35,520 nt of DNA from Tessaracoccus sp. OH4464_COT-324 (GTDB lineage Bacteria > Actinomycetota > Actinomycetes > Propionibacteriales > Propionibacteriaceae), in assembly GCF_003932855.1 (NCBI RefSeq), contig NZ_RQYZ01000026.1, positions 1 to 35,520 on the forward strand, written 5' to 3'. Position 1 is the first letter of the stretch; each line of letters starts with the position of its first letter. Both the position numbers and the translations under genes were made by a program. Below are positions 15,893 through 26,066 of the stretch, one piece after another. The notes beneath the pieces are model-generated. The model saw only the letters and a list, made by a program, of their open reading frames with translations, was not told where the DNA came from and ran no database searches.

Positions 15893-16672
15893 TCAGGCCA
15901 CCAACCGGGCGAGCGCCACGGCCTGACTCGCGTAGGACGAGCCGAACAGCACGACGTGCACCAGCAGCATGTGCAGTTGGTGGGCGGGCACCCGCTCGCG
16001 CCAGCCGTCGGCCAGCGGGCTCACCTCCTGGTAGCCGGCCAGGATGGCGTCGAGGTGCGGTGTGTGAAACACCCCCAGCTCGGCCAGGTCGGTTTCCGCG
16101 TGCCCGCCGTGGGCGGAGGGATCGATGAGGGTTCCGACGGCACGGTCGCTCTGCGCGGCCCAGACCACGTTCCCGCCCCACAAGTCGCCGTGGATGCGTG
16201 CCACCGTCGCGCCCGACGAGCGGCACAGTCCGGGCTGGGCGGCATCGATCCCGCCGGCGGCAATGCGCTCGATCGCGCGTGCGACGACGGCCCGACCTGT
16301 GGAATCCAGCGCCCGGGCTGCCCGCAGATAGGGCTCCAGCCGCGCTTCGGCAAAGAACTCGCCAAACGAGGCCCAGCGGGGGTGGCTCGCCACCGGGGCA
16401 TCCAGCCCGGCCAGCAGCCCGACGGTGGTGCCAGGCGGCGGAGCTCCCCACCACGGTGCGCCGGCCGCGTGCGTGGCGGCGAGAGTGCGGCCGAAGCGGG
16501 CGGCGTCGTCGGGGGTGGGTGAGGCGTGGCTCAGGCGCCGGGTCTCCAACCACGTCGGGCCAACGCGGACGAGCTGGGCGACCGGCGCCCCGCCGGCCTC
16601 GGCCAGCCAGCGCAGACCGGCGACCTCCACGCGGATCTCCGGCTCGGCAGCCTCCTTACGAAACACTGGCAT
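15893..16672 (-). CDS. Fructosamine kinase family protein
   Basis: 259 aa kinase-fold protein. The catalytic loop IHGDLWGGNVVW and the metal-binding motif LIDPSAHGGHAETDLAELG match the fructosamine-3-kinase/ketosamine kinase family, which phosphorylates glycated amines so that the sugar can be removed. The N-terminal lobe has the conserved Lys in VFRKEA and the AEAGGAPV segment. It is convergent with lgt (28-base gap). The start ATG 16672 has no strong ribosome-binding site. Confidence 0.9.
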   Translation of the reverse strand: MPVFRKEAAEPEIRVEVAGLRWLAEAGGAPVAQLVRVGPTWLETRRLSHASPTPDDAARFGRTLAATHAAGAPWWGAPPPGTTVGLLAGLDAPVASHPRWASFGEFFAEARLEPYLRAARALDSTGRAVVARAIERIAAGGIDAAQPGLCRSSGATVARIHGDLWGGNVVWAAQSDRAVGTLIDPSAHGGHAETDLAELGVFHTPHLDAILAGYQEVSPLADGWRERVPAHQLHMLLVHVVLFGSSYASQAVALARLVA

Positions 16673-16700
16673 GGGCCAAACTTAGTCGGTGCGCTGAGCC

Positions 16701-16933
16701 TGTGGAGAGGCTGTGGAGAAAACCGGGGCGGCTGTGGTGGCCGTTTCGCCTTACCCTCCCGCAGCTTCCTGCTGACAAGGGCTTACCCCTCCTCTCGACG
16801 GTGGGGGTGGCCCCGGCCTCTGTGGATAGTGCGCAGGCTGCCTTCCTGTGGAAAACCTGGTGTGTTCGATGGCCAAATAGTCATTGGCCAGCGGGTTTGC
16901 CTCAGCCCGGCCTGTGGATAACCCTGTGGGTAT
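16701..16933. other. Cluster of DnaA-box-like 9-mers in the spacer before the YczE-like gene and gyrB
   Basis: The 356-base spacer 16673-17028 has no gene but repeats TGTGGA-type words, all in one orientation: TGTGGAGAA (16712), TGTGGATAG (16821), TGTGGAAAA (16847), TGTGGATAA (16913) and TGTGGGTAT (16925). TGTGGATAA is the exact complement of the consensus DnaA box TTATCCACA. Between them lies an inverted repeat TGGCCAA-7-TTGGCCA (16870-16890). The spacing and the closeness to gyrB suggest a DnaA-binding region, possibly an origin or an origin-derived segment. There is no marked AT-rich unwinding stretch and no dnaA or dnaN in view. Confidence 0.5.
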
Positions 16934-17028
16934 CGGGGCTGTGCCTGCCAGAGTTCGTCCGGCGCCGCCGGGGTGATCAAACCCGGCCGGCCTCCACAGC
17001 ATCGGGGCGGGTGTGGCATCCTGCCCGA

Positions 17029-17676
17029 ATGCGACTTACCAACGCAATTGCGCTGACCGTCCTCGGCCTCACCGTCATGGCCTTGGGTAACGCCCTCATC
17101 GTGCTCTCGGATCTCGGGGCCCCACCGACGTCGGCGCCGGTCTGGGTGGCCTCCCTCGCCGGGTGGGGGACGTTCGGCACCTGGATGCTCATCATCAATA
17201 TGATCTTCCTTGCCGCGCAGATGGTGATCCTCCGCCGCAAGTTCCAGACGCGAGCGTGGTTGCAACTGCCCGCGTCGCTCATCTTCTCGGTAGCGATCGA
17301 CGTCTGGGTCCCTCTAACTCGGCGCATCCAGCTCACGGGCTACGCGGCCGAGTGGGCCCAGCTGCTTGTCGGGACGTTGATCCTCGGTGTGGGAATCGCG
17401 CTGATGGTTCTGCCGAAACTGGTTTATCTTCCGGGGGAGGGGCTGGCGGCGGCGATCACCGAGGTGACTCGCTTCACCTTCGGGCCCGTGCGGGTGGCGC
17501 TCGATGTATTCCTGGTGGCGTTGGCCGTAGTCATCTCCCTTTGGCTGTTCGGTGAGGTGCGCGGGGTGCGGGAGGGCACGCTGGCAGCGGCGCTGCTGGT
17601 GGGCAGCATCGCAGGCTTGGTGCTGCGCCTGCTGGGGCGGCTGCGGGGCGTCGGCGGGCGTTCCGGCGGGCGGTGA
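17029..17676 (+). CDS. YczE/YitT-like integral membrane protein
   Basis: 215 aa with five to six hydrophobic segments. The N-terminus (TVLGLTVMALGNALIVLSDLGAPPTSAPVWVASLAG) and the mid-region (LPKLVYLPGEGLAAAITEVTRF, LDVFLVALAVVISL) match the YczE/DUF6198 pattern of small membrane proteins of unknown function. The start is ATG 17029; the frame runs open much further upstream, but only as antisense to the fructosamine kinase gene. It lies 191 bases before gyrB, and that gap shows no gene. Confidence 0.75.
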   Translation: MRLTNAIALTVLGLTVMALGNALIVLSDLGAPPTSAPVWVASLAGWGTFGTWMLIINMIFLAAQMVILRRKFQTRAWLQLPASLIFSVAIDVWVPLTRRIQLTGYAAEWAQLLVGTLILGVGIALMVLPKLVYLPGEGLAAAITEVTRFTFGPVRVALDVFLVALAVVISLWLFGEVRGVREGTLAAALLVGSIAGLVLRLLGRLRGVGGRSGGR

Positions 17677-17867
17677 AAAACCCGCCTGTGCCGATTTGTC
17701 CCTCCCCTGTGTGCCCCGATGCGCGCCTTGGGGTCCAAGCGCTGTAAACGGCCTGCAAATCGTTCTAGAGGCGTGCCACGCGCCGCTGACTACCTGGATT
17801 TTGCACTGAAGCGGTAGACTTCTGGAGGCCGTCTGTGATGGACGGCAGCATCATGTAAGGAGTTCGT

Positions 17868-19913
17868 GTGGATCGCGACGAGGTGGGCAGCCAGGCGGAA
17901 AGCGCCGGCGAGGATCCCCTAGGCCAGGTGGACAACTCCGTTTCCGGGGAGTACGACGCAGACCAGATTTCGGTGCTTGAGGGATTGGAAGCTGTCCGAA
18001 AGCGCCCCGGCATGTACATCGGCTCGACTGGGGAGCGCGGCCTGCACCACTTGGTCTACGAGATCGTGGACAACGCTGTGGACGAGGCGCTCGCCGGATG
18101 GTGCGACCGGATCATCGTCGAGATCCTCGACGGCGGCGGAATCCGGGTCGCCGACAACGGTCGCGGCATCCCTGTGAAGGAGCACCCCGTCGAGAAGATC
18201 CCCACTGTCACGCTAGTGCTCACTGTGCTGCACGCGGGCGGCAAGTTCGGCAACGGCGGCTACAAGGTGTCCGGCGGCCTGCACGGCGTCGGATCGTCGG
18301 TGGTAAACGCGCTGTCCAAGCGGTTCATCGTCGAGGTAAAACGCGACGGACACCACTACCGGCAGGAGTTCGACCTGGGTGTGCCCGTCACCGAGCTGGA
18401 GACCCTGCGCCCGCTGGCGGATGGCGAGGAGACCGGCACCATCGTCACCTTCTACCCGGCGGACGACATCTTCGAGACCACCCGGTTCAGCTACGACACC
18501 CTAGCCAACCGCTTCCGTGAGATGGCCTTCCTCAACAAGGGCCTGCGCATCCAGATCGACGACCGCCGCAGCGACGTGCAGGAACTCGCCGAGGGGGAGG
18601 ACGCGCAGGGCGTCACTCACGACGAGTTCTACTATGCCGACGGCCTCAAGGACTACGTCAAATACCTGTCGAAGGGTAAGGATGCCGCCCACCCGAGCAT
18701 CATCGATATGGAGGCCAGTTCGGCTGACCAGGACATGAGCCTGGAGGTCGCGATGCAGTGGAACACGTCCTACGTCGCCAACGTGTACACCTTCGCCAAT
18801 ACCATCTCCACCCACGAGGGCGGCACCCACGAGGAAGGCTTCCGCGCGGCGCTCACCAACACGGTGAACAAGTGGGGCGAGAACTGGGGGCTCGTCAAGA
18901 AGAAGGAAGACCGAGTCTCCGGCGACGACATCCGTGAGGGCCTCACCGCCATCGTCTCCATCAAGGTGTCCGAGCCGCAGTTCGAGGGCCAGACCAAGAC
19001 GAAGCTCGGCAACACCGAGGCCCGTGGCTTCGTGCAGCGCGTGCTCAACGAGAAACTGGGCGACTGGTTCGAGATGAACCCGGCGGAGGGTAAGGAGATC
19101 ATCCGCAAGGCCCAGGCTGCGGCTCAGGCCCGGATCGCGGCGCGTAAGGCCCGTGACATGGCCCGAAACCGCAAGGGCCTGCTCGGCGGCGGCGGCCTGC
19201 CCGGCAAACTCGTCGACTGCTCCTCCACTAACCCGGAAGAGTGTGAGGTGTTCATCGTCGAGGGCGACTCCGCCGGCGGCTCCGCGCGCGGCGGACGCGA
19301 CCCCCGAACCCAGGCGATCCTGCCCATCCGCGGCAAGATCCTCAACGTGGAGAAGGCCCGTCTGGACAAGATCCTGGCCAACAAGGAGGTCGAGGCGATC
19401 ATCAACGCGCTCGGCACCGGAGCGCAGGACGACTTCGACATCGACCGGCTGCGCTATCACAAGCTGGTGCTGATGGCCGACGCCGACGTCGACGGCGCCC
19501 ACATCCGCACCCTGCTGCTCACCCTGATCTTCCGCTTCCTGCGGCCGCTGATCGAAGCCGGGCACGTCTACCTGGCGCAGCCGCCGCTGTTCCGGCTGCG
19601 CTGGACCAACGCCCCCCATGAACTCGCCTACACCGACGCCGAGCGCGACGCACTGCGCGACAAGGGCCTGGCAGAGGGCAAGAAGCTGCCCCAGGTGAAC
19701 CCGATCCAGCGCTACAAAGGCCTCGGTGAGATGAACGCCGACGATCTGTGGGAGACGACGATGGACCCCGCCAACCGCATCCTGCTCCAGGTGACGATGG
19801 ACGATGCCGCCGCAGCCGACCGCATGTTCTCCATCCTGATGGGGGAGGACGTGGAGCAGCGGCGCACCTTCATCCAACGCAACGCCCGCGACGTGCGCTT
19901 CCTCGACATTTAA
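17868..19913 (+). CDS. gyrB: DNA gyrase subunit B
   Basis: 681 aa ATPase subunit of gyrase, which introduces negative supercoils as GyrA2B2. The GHKL ATPase domain shows [34 protein letters not shown] and [15 protein letters not shown]. The Toprim part shows [23 protein letters not shown] and [17 protein letters not shown], and the C-terminus has [24 protein letters not shown] 17868 is chosen for the AAGGAG site five bases upstream. It lies ten bases from gyrA. Unusually, recF and dnaN do not precede it. Confidence 0.98.
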   Translation: MDRDEVGSQAESAGEDPLGQVDNSVSGEYDADQISVLEGLEAVRKRPGMYIGSTGERGLHHLVYEIVDNAVDEALAGWCDRIIVEILDGGGIRVADNGRGIPVKEHPVEKIPTVTLVLTVLHAGGKFGNGGYKVSGGLHGVGSSVVNALSKRFIVEVKRDGHHYRQEFDLGVPVTELETLRPLADGEETGTIVTFYPADDIFETTRFSYDTLANRFREMAFLNKGLRIQIDDRRSDVQELAEGEDAQGVTHDEFYYADGLKDYVKYLSKGKDAAHPSIIDMEASSADQDMSLEVAMQWNTSYVANVYTFANTISTHEGGTHEEGFRAALTNTVNKWGENWGLVKKKEDRVSGDDIREGLTAIVSIKVSEPQFEGQTKTKLGNTEARGFVQRVLNEKLGDWFEMNPAEGKEIIRKAQAAAQARIAARKARDMARNRKGLLGGGGLPGKLVDCSSTNPEECEVFIVEGDSAGGSARGGRDPRTQAILPIRGKILNVEKARLDKILANKEVEAIINALGTGAQDDFDIDRLRYHKLVLMADADVDGAHIRTLLLTLIFRFLRPLIEAGHVYLAQPPLFRLRWTNAPHELAYTDAERDALRDKGLAEGKKLPQVNPIQRYKGLGEMNADDLWETTMDPANRILLQVTMDDAAAADRMFSILMGEDVEQRRTFIQRNARDVRFLDI

Positions 19914-19922
19914 GGACTGGCA

Positions 19923-22538
19923 ATGGCTGACGAAGAAACCCCCGAAGAGGCACTCAACGACACCCTCCAGGCCACCGGTCATGGGCGAATCGATCCCACC
20001 GACCTGGAAGACGAGATCCAGAAGTCGTACCTCGACTACGCCATGAGCGTCATCGTCGGGCGGGCACTGCCCGACGTGCGCGACGGCCTCAAACCGGTGC
20101 ATCGTCGCGTGCTGTATGCGATGTGGGACGGCGGTTACCGCCCCGACCGCGGCTGGAACAAATGTTCCCGCGTTGTCGGCGAGGTGATGGGCCTCTACCA
20201 CCCGCACGGCGACGGCGCCATCTACGACGCGCTGGTGCGCCTCGCGCAGCCGTGGGCGATGCGCCACCCGCTCGTCGCAGGCCAGGGCAACTTCGGCTCA
20301 CAGGGCAACGACAAAGCAGCCGCGATGCGTTACACCGAGTGCAAGATGGCACCGCTGGCGGTCGAGATGGTGCGCGAGATCGACCAGAACACCGTCGACT
20401 TCAAACCCAACTACGACAACCGCGAGATGGAGCCCTCGGTGCTGCCCGCGCGGTTCCCGAACCTGCTGGTGAACGGCTCGACGGGCATCGCCGTCGGCAT
20501 GGCAACCAACATCCCCACCCACAACCTGCGCGAGGTGGGCGACGCGGTGCAGTGGGCGCTTGAGCACCCGGACGCGACGAGCGAGGAACTGCTGGAGGCC
20601 GCGATGCAGCGCATCCAGGGCCCCGACTTCCCCGGCGGCGCGCTTATCGTCGGCCGTCAGGGCATCGAGGACGCGTACCGCACGGGGCGGGGATCCGTCG
20701 TGATGCGCGCGGTTGTCGACTTCGAGGAGGACGACAAGGGCCGGCAGACGCTCGTCGTGAAGCAGCTGCCCTACATGTGCAACCCCGACGCGCTCGCCCA
20801 GCGCATCGCCGATCTGGTTAACGGCGGCAAGCTCACCGGCATCTCCGACATCCGCGACGACTCGTCGGCGCGCACCGGCCAGCGGCTCGTGATCGTGTTG
20901 AAGCGCGACGCCCAGCCGCGCGTCGTGCTGAACAATCTGTACAAGCACACCGCGCTGCAGGACACGTTCGGCTGCAACATGCTGGCCATCGTCGACGACG
21001 TGCCGCGCACCCTGCGGCTGGACCAGTTCATCTCGCTGTGGATCAAACACCAGCTTGAGGTGATTCGACGCCGGACGCAGTTCCAGCTGGAGGACGCCGA
21101 GAAGCGGGCCCACATCTACCGGGGCCTCGTGAAGGCGCTGGACAAACTCGACGACGTGATCGCGCTGATCCGCCGCAGCCCCAACTCCGACGAGGCCCGC
21201 ACCGGCCTGATGAAGCTGCTCGACATCGACGCGGTGCAGGCCACGGCGATCCTCGACATGCAGCTGCGCAGGCTGGCGGCGCTGGAGCGACAGGAGACGA
21301 TCGACCGGTTGGCGGCGCTGGAGGTGAAGATCGCGGACCTGAAGGACATCCTGGCCAGGGAATCCAGGCAGCGGGAGATCATCTCGGTGGAGCTGGGCGA
21401 GATCGTCGAGAAGTATGGCGACGAGCGGCGCACCCGGATCATCGCGGCCGAGGGTGACTTCTCCGAGGAGGATTTCATTCCCGACGAGGACGTGGTGGTG
21501 ACCATCACCTACGGAGGCTACGTCAAACGAACCCGCGCCGACCTCTACCGGGCGCAGAAGCGCGGCGGCAAGGGGGTGCGCGGGGCAAGCCTGCGCGCCG
21601 ACGATGAGGTGCAGCATTTGTTCACCACGACGAACCACCAGTGGCTGCTGTTCTTCACCAACTTCGGCCGCGTATACCGCATCAAGGCGTGGCAGCTGCC
21701 GGAGGCGAGCCGTGACGCGAAAGGCAGCCACGTCGTCGGACTGTTGACTTTCCTTCCGGAGGAGAAGATCGCGCAGGTGTTGTCGATCAGGGCCTACGAT
21801 GACGCCCCGTACCTGCTGCTCGCGACGAAGAAGGGCCTGGTGAAGAAGACGGAGTTGACCGCCTACGACTCCCCCCGGCAGGCTGGCGTCATCGCCATCA
21901 ATTTCCGCTCCGACGACGACGAGCTGGTGGGTGCCGAGGTGTGCTCGCCGGACGACGACGTGCTGCTCATCTCGCGTAAGGGCCAGGCCATCCGGTTCCA
22001 GGCCTCCGACGAGCAACTGCGGCCGATGGGGCGCGCCACGTCGGGTGTGACGGGCATGCGCTTCAGGGAAATGGGCGGCGAGGACGACGAGCTGCTCAGC
22101 ATGGCCGTGCTGCCCGTCGGTGGTGAGGAGGACACACGGTTCGTGTTCACCGTCACGGAGGGCGGTTTCGCGAAGCGCACCCGGGTGAGCGAATACCGCA
22201 GGCAGGGCCGGGGCGGCCTGGGCATCAAGGCAATGAAACTGGTCGATGATCGCGGGTCGCTGGTGGGCGGCATCATCGTCGACGAGAACGACGAGGTGAT
22301 CGCCATCAAGCAGTCCGGGCAGATCACGCGCTCCGCGGTGAACGAGGTACCGGTGAAGGGCCGCGACACGATGGGTGTGAAGTTCGTTGGGGTGCGTGGC
22401 GAGGATTCGGTTACCGTGATCGCGCTCTACCCGGAGAGCGACAACGAGGCCGCGGAGACCCCTCCGACTCCCGAAAAGGGAGCGGAAGGCGCTACGGTTG
22501 AGGACACGAGCGTGAACGAGGAGGCAAATGATGACTGA
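19923..22538 (+). CDS. gyrA: DNA gyrase subunit A
   Basis: 871 aa DNA-breaking subunit. The N-terminal signature [29 protein letters not shown] and catalytic Tyr137 (AAMRYTE) are present, followed by the winged-helix, tower and coiled-coil regions and a beta-pinwheel C-terminal domain with the GyrA box QKRGGKG. The quinolone-determining region reads [10 protein letters not shown]: the residue equivalent to E. coli Ser83 is Gly98, while the Asp87 equivalent is retained. The last ~30 residues are an acidic tail. Its 3' end overlaps the DUF3566 gene. Confidence 0.98.
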   Translation: MADEETPEEALNDTLQATGHGRIDPTDLEDEIQKSYLDYAMSVIVGRALPDVRDGLKPVHRRVLYAMWDGGYRPDRGWNKCSRVVGEVMGLYHPHGDGAIYDALVRLAQPWAMRHPLVAGQGNFGSQGNDKAAAMRYTECKMAPLAVEMVREIDQNTVDFKPNYDNREMEPSVLPARFPNLLVNGSTGIAVGMATNIPTHNLREVGDAVQWALEHPDATSEELLEAAMQRIQGPDFPGGALIVGRQGIEDAYRTGRGSVVMRAVVDFEEDDKGRQTLVVKQLPYMCNPDALAQRIADLVNGGKLTGISDIRDDSSARTGQRLVIVLKRDAQPRVVLNNLYKHTALQDTFGCNMLAIVDDVPRTLRLDQFISLWIKHQLEVIRRRTQFQLEDAEKRAHIYRGLVKALDKLDDVIALIRRSPNSDEARTGLMKLLDIDAVQATAILDMQLRRLAALERQETIDRLAALEVKIADLKDILARESRQREIISVELGEIVEKYGDERRTRIIAAEGDFSEEDFIPDEDVVVTITYGGYVKRTRADLYRAQKRGGKGVRGASLRADDEVQHLFTTTNHQWLLFFTNFGRVYRIKAWQLPEASRDAKGSHVVGLLTFLPEEKIAQVLSIRAYDDAPYLLLATKKGLVKKTELTAYDSPRQAGVIAINFRSDDDELVGAEVCSPDDDVLLISRKGQAIRFQASDEQLRPMGRATSGVTGMRFREMGGEDDELLSMAVLPVGGEEDTRFVFTVTEGGFAKRTRVSEYRRQGRGGLGIKAMKLVDDRGSLVGGIIVDENDEVIAIKQSGQITRSAVNEVPVKGRDTMGVKFVGVRGEDSVTVIALYPESDNEAAETPPTPEKGAEGATVEDTSVNEEANDD

Positions 22539-23283
22539 CGCACCGCGTTGGCCGGGGGCCGACGGGTCCCCGGGCCTCGATTTCTCCGGCAAGTCGAAGC
22601 CGAGCACGGCCGTGAGTCCGGGGGATACCACCCGGATCACCACGCAGCCGTTTGACCGTCGGGGATCGGCGCCCGATTGGAAGCTCGACGCCATCACCCG
22701 CAGCCCCGCGTCATCGGCGCCGTCCACGGCCCGGGGGGGTGCCTCGGCCCCCGCGTCGGCTGCGACCAAGCCCTCCGCCGCGAAGTATCCTTACAGCGCG
22801 GAGCCGGTGAAGCCGGTGAACGACAAGGCAGCAGCCGGCGCGGTCTCGGCGGACAGCAAGAAGGCCGACCGGAAGCAGAACAAGCCGGGTCCGGGTGCGC
22901 GGGGCGTCCGGCGCACCCGCAAGGCCAGGCTCAGGGTGCAGCGGATCGACCCGTGGTCGGTGATGAAGACGTCGTTGTTGTTCTCGATCGCTTTCGGCGT
23001 GATGCTGGTGGCGGGAGTTGCCGTCTTGTGGTCCGTGTTCGCCAGCTCCGACACGATGACGCAGATCAACGATCTGGTGAACAGCATCATCGCCGACCCG
23101 CAGGGGGGTCAGAAGTTCGACATCCACCAGTACCTGAGCTGGGAGCGAGTGGTGGGCCTCACGATGCTGATCGCGGCCATAGACGCTCTGATCTTCACCG
23201 CCGTCGCGACCCTCTTCGCGTTTCTCTACAACCTGTCCGCCGTCATCATGGGTGGGCTGGAGATCATGTTCGCAGAAGACTGA
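22528..23283 (+). CDS. DUF3566 transmembrane protein
   Basis: 251 aa (250 if ATG 22531 is used; the GAGGAGG site serves both). The N-terminal ~125 residues are disordered, rich in Pro, Ala, Ser and Lys. The conserved DUF3566 domain follows: [36 protein letters not shown], then a loop and a second helix ending in [15 protein letters not shown]. This gene is conserved directly after gyrA across actinobacteria (Rv0007-like); its function is unknown. It overlaps the gyrA stop by 11 bases, so it is translationally coupled. Confidence 0.93.
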   Translation: MMTDAPRWPGADGSPGLDFSGKSKPSTAVSPGDTTRITTQPFDRRGSAPDWKLDAITRSPASSAPSTARGGASAPASAATKPSAAKYPYSAEPVKPVNDKAAAGAVSADSKKADRKQNKPGPGARGVRRTRKARLRVQRIDPWSVMKTSLLFSIAFGVMLVAGVAVLWSVFASSDTMTQINDLVNSIIADPQGGQKFDIHQYLSWERVVGLTMLIAAIDALIFTAVATLFAFLYNLSAVIMGGLEIMFAED

Positions 23284-23303
23284 TCCTCGTTATCGTCGGC
23301 TGC

Positions 23304-23350
23304 GGGCCGCGCCGTCGCCGTGGGGCGTGACGGCGCGGCCCTGTTCTGTT
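23304..23350 (+). terminator. Terminator of the gyrBA-DUF3566 operon
   Basis: A perfect 13-bp stem (GGGCCGCGCCGTC with GACGGCGCGGCCC) around a 12-base loop is followed by TGTTCTGTT. It lies 20 bases after the DUF3566 stop and just before the convergent symporter end, so it may also block read-through from that side. Confidence 0.8.
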
Positions 23351-23358
23351 CCGGATCG

Positions 23359-24573
23359 TCAGGCGGTGGTGTTGTCTTCCGTGGGCAGGTTGTGCTCTCC
23401 ACGGGAGAGCTTGTCGATGATCGCGGAGATGGCGCCGTCGCCGGTGACGTTGGTGGCGGTGCCGAAGGAGTCAATGGCGATATAGGTGGCGATCATTAGT
23501 CCCACCTGAGCCTCGGTGAAGCCCAGCATCGACGACAGCAGGGCCGTGGCGGTGACGATGGCGCCGCCGGGCACGCCGGGAGCTGCGATCATCATCACGC
23601 CGAGCAGGAAGATGAAACCGGCGATGAGTCCGACACCGATCTCCATGTCGTAGATCATCATCACCGCCAGGGAGAAGGAGGTGATCTTGATCATCGAACC
23701 CGCCAGGTGGATCGTCGCGCACAGTGGAACGGTGAAGGAAGCCACCTCCTTGCGCACCCCCATCGCGATGGCCTGGCGCAGGGTGACTGGGATCGTCGCA
23801 GCCGACGACGCGGTGCCGAGCGCGGTGACGTAGGCGGGCAGCATGGTGCCGAGCATTCTGAATGGGTTCTTGCCGGTCACCGCGCCCGCGATGCCGTACT
23901 GCATGAGCAGCATGAGCCAGGTGAGAACGAAGACGAACACCACGACTCCCAGGAAGGTGGCGATCACCGAGGCCACCTGGCCGCCCTGGGTCATGTTCAG
24001 GAAGATGCCGAAGATGTAGACAGGCAGGAAGGGCACGATGATGTTGCTGATGACGATGTTCACGATCTCGCGGAACTCGTGCATGCCCCGGATGGTCAGG
24101 TCTCCCTTGATCATCGTGATCGCCACGCCGAGGATGAACGCCAGCACCAGGGCTGACATCACGCCCAGCACAGGCGGGATTTGCAGCTGGAAGTAGGGCT
24201 CCAGCAGAGCCTTGTCGGGATTGGTGAGTTCCTTTACCCCGCTATCGGGCAGCACCCGGGGCAGCACCAGCGTCGATGCGCCCCAGCCGAGGAACCCGGC
24301 AACGATGGTGGATCCGTAGGCGATGGCCGCGGTCACCGCGAGCCATTTCCCGGCTCCGCGGCCGAGATCCGCGATTGCCGGGGTGATGAGGCCCAGAATG
24401 ATGAGCGGGATGAAAAATCCGAGGAACTGGCTGAACAGCATGTTGATTGTCACGAAGACGCGGGTCAACCAGTCGGGAAAAACGAAACCCAAGGCGATGC
24501 CTGCGATGATGGCGATCAACACTTGCCAAAGCAGCCCGAGTTTTGGTCCTGATCTAACGTCGGTAGCTTCCAT
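23359..24573 (-). CDS. Dicarboxylate/amino acid:cation symporter (DAACS family)
   Basis: 404 aa with about eight membrane segments and the two re-entrant loops of the glutamate-transporter fold. Family motifs are TASSAATIPVTL (HP1 serine-rich tip), the helix-7 region SMIKITSF, PGVPGGAIV (HP2) and IDSFGTATNVTGDGA in helix 8. It would import an acidic or neutral amino acid or a dicarboxylate with Na+ or H+; the specificity is not decided by sequence. It is convergent with the gyr operon and separates it from the downstream two-component pair and tRNA-Ile. Confidence 0.92.
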   Translation of the reverse strand: MEATDVRSGPKLGLLWQVLIAIIAGIALGFVFPDWLTRVFVTINMLFSQFLGFFIPLIILGLITPAIADLGRGAGKWLAVTAAIAYGSTIVAGFLGWGASTLVLPRVLPDSGVKELTNPDKALLEPYFQLQIPPVLGVMSALVLAFILGVAITMIKGDLTIRGMHEFREIVNIVISNIIVPFLPVYIFGIFLNMTQGGQVASVIATFLGVVVFVFVLTWLMLLMQYGIAGAVTGKNPFRMLGTMLPAYVTALGTASSAATIPVTLRQAIAMGVRKEVASFTVPLCATIHLAGSMIKITSFSLAVMMIYDMEIGVGLIAGFIFLLGVMMIAAPGVPGGAIVTATALLSSMLGFTEAQVGLMIATYIAIDSFGTATNVTGDGAISAIIDKLSRGEHNLPTEDNTTA

Positions 24574-24710
24574 GTGCCAACGCTAGGACATGGTGGGGAG
24601 GGCGCGCATCGGATGACCACTATTTTTCGGATTCGACCCAGCAGGTTGATTCGCCGTTGCGGGCCGCAGCCCGGAACGGCTCGCGCACCGGATACGGGGG
24701 CAGAGCGGTC

Positions 24711-24726
24711 GTAGGGTTATCCCTAC
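24711..24726. promoter_or_regulatory. Palindrome GTAGGG-TTAT-CCCTAC before a two-component operon
   Basis: A perfect six-base inverted repeat with a four-base centre lies 60 bases before the histidine kinase start, in the 212-base gap shared with the divergent symporter. The position and symmetry suit an operator bound by the LuxR-type regulator encoded in the same operon. No separate -10/-35 pair was clear. Confidence 0.5.
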
Positions 24727-24785
24727 AGCGAAACTGTCCAGCTGGCGGGATGGTCGTCGCCGAGGATCGCTGGAAGGCTGAAGGC

Positions 24786-26066
24786 ATGAACGGAAATCAT
24801 GAGCCTGGCCCTCGACGCGACTGGCGGCACCGGGTCCGGTCGCTGGGGCCCGACATCGCCTACCTGATGGTGCAGTTCCCGCTGCACCTGGTGGCTTTCG
24901 TGTTGGTCGTCACGGTGGCGGCACTCGGCCTGGGCACGATGGTGGTTTGGATCGGCATCCCGATCTTGTGCTTTGCGCTGCTGATCGCGCGGGGTTTCGC
25001 CCAGCTGCAGCGCTCGGTGAACGGGATGGGCATCGGGGTCGCCGCGCCATCTGCCCCGTATGCAGTGGAGCGCAGCTCCAGCTGGTGGCGGGAACTCACG
25101 CGCCCGATCCGCGACGCGCAGTCGTGGTTTGACCTGTTGTGGATCGTGGTGGGTTTTCCGCTGTCGGCTCTCACCTGGGTGGTGGCGATCGTGTGGATTG
25201 TGACGCCGATGTCCGGTTTGGCTACCCCGGTGATCGAACTGATTGAGTTCCTCGCGGGCAGCCAAGTCTTCAACGGCTTGGGGAAGCTGTTCGGCTTCAG
25301 ATATGACTGGCTGTTCGACTCCGTGTTCGGGCTCGTGGTGGGTTCTGGTTTCGCGTGGACCGCGCCGTCGGTGTTGCGTGGCTGCGTGCGGCTGCTGTGT
25401 GGGTTCTCCGACCTGGTGCTCAGCAGCAGGGCGCGCAACCAGGAGAGTATCGAGCACCTGAGCGAGTCGCGGGCGGCGGCCCGGCAAGCGGAGGCCCGGT
25501 CGCTGCGCCGCCTGGAGCGTGACCTGCACGATGGCCCGCAGCAGCGTCTGGTGCGGCTGCAGATGGACTTGGCGCGGGCGAAGCGTCGCCTCGACGACCC
25601 CGAGCAGGGGGCAGCACTCATCGACGCCGCGATCGTGCAGACCCAGGAGACGCTGGCGGAGTTGCGGCAGCTGTCGCGTGGTATCGCGCCCCCGATACTG
25701 GCCGATCGCGGGTTGGAGGCCGCCGTCGTGGAGTCTGCGGCCCGCTCCATCGTGCCGGTCACGGTCGCGGTTGACGTGCCGGAGCTGCCCGAGCATGTGG
25801 CCACCACAGGCTACTTCGTCATCTCGGAGGCGCTCGCCAACATCAACAAGCACTCGAAGGCCTCCTCCGCGCTAATCGAAGCCCGGGTGCTGGATGGTGA
25901 GCTGCAGATCTGGGTGGGCGACGACGGTGTGGGTGGTGCGGAGCCGGCGAAGGGCTTCGGTCTGGTTGGGATGGCGGAGCGGCTGCACGCCGTCGATGGC
26001 ACACTGGCCATCGACTCCCCGGAGGGCGGGCCGACGATTCTGAGGATGGTGATCCCGTGCGCATAG
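24786..26066 (+). CDS. Sensor histidine kinase (HisKA_3 type)
   Basis: 426 aa from ATG 24786 (GAAGG site upstream; ATG 24750 is a possible longer start). Residues ~20-225 are a membrane 'sensor' domain of the actinobacterial type, with paired helices (LGLGTMVVWIGIPILCFALLIARGFAQLQR; DLLWIVVGFPLSALTWVVAIVWIV). The dimerisation box RRLERDLHDGPQQRLVRLQMDL places the phosphoacceptor at His248. The ATPase domain reads ISEALANINKHSKAS, VGDDGVGGAEPAKGFGLVGMAERL. Its stop overlaps the regulator start by ten bases, so the two form a pair. Confidence 0.93.
   Translation: MNGNHEPGPRRDWRHRVRSLGPDIAYLMVQFPLHLVAFVLVVTVAALGLGTMVVWIGIPILCFALLIARGFAQLQRSVNGMGIGVAAPSAPYAVERSSSWWRELTRPIRDAQSWFDLLWIVVGFPLSALTWVVAIVWIVTPMSGLATPVIELIEFLAGSQVFNGLGKLFGFRYDWLFDSVFGLVVGSGFAWTAPSVLRGCVRLLCGFSDLVLSSRARNQESIEHLSESRAAARQAEARSLRRLERDLHDGPQQRLVRLQMDLARAKRRLDDPEQGAALIDAAIVQTQETLAELRQLSRGIAPPILADRGLEAAVVESAARSIVPVTVAVDVPELPEHVATTGYFVISEALANINKHSKASSALIEARVLDGELQIWVGDDGVGGAEPAKGFGLVGMAERLHAVDGTLAIDSPEGGPTILRMVIPCA

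Noticed and set aside
16198-17028. Upstream extension of the YczE-like frame
   Set aside because: It lies antisense to the fructosamine kinase gene and then in the DnaA-box spacer. Membrane-protein character begins only at ATG 17029.
18501-20267. 588-aa open frame on the minus strand opposite gyrB/gyrA
   Set aside because: Antisense shadow of a high-GC coding region. It has no family motif, and the opposite strand encodes unmistakable GyrB and GyrA.
20298-22769. 823-aa open frame on the minus strand opposite gyrA
   Set aside because: Same reason: codon-bias shadow with Arg/Val/His/Gln-rich, motif-free translation, opposite a certain gyrA.
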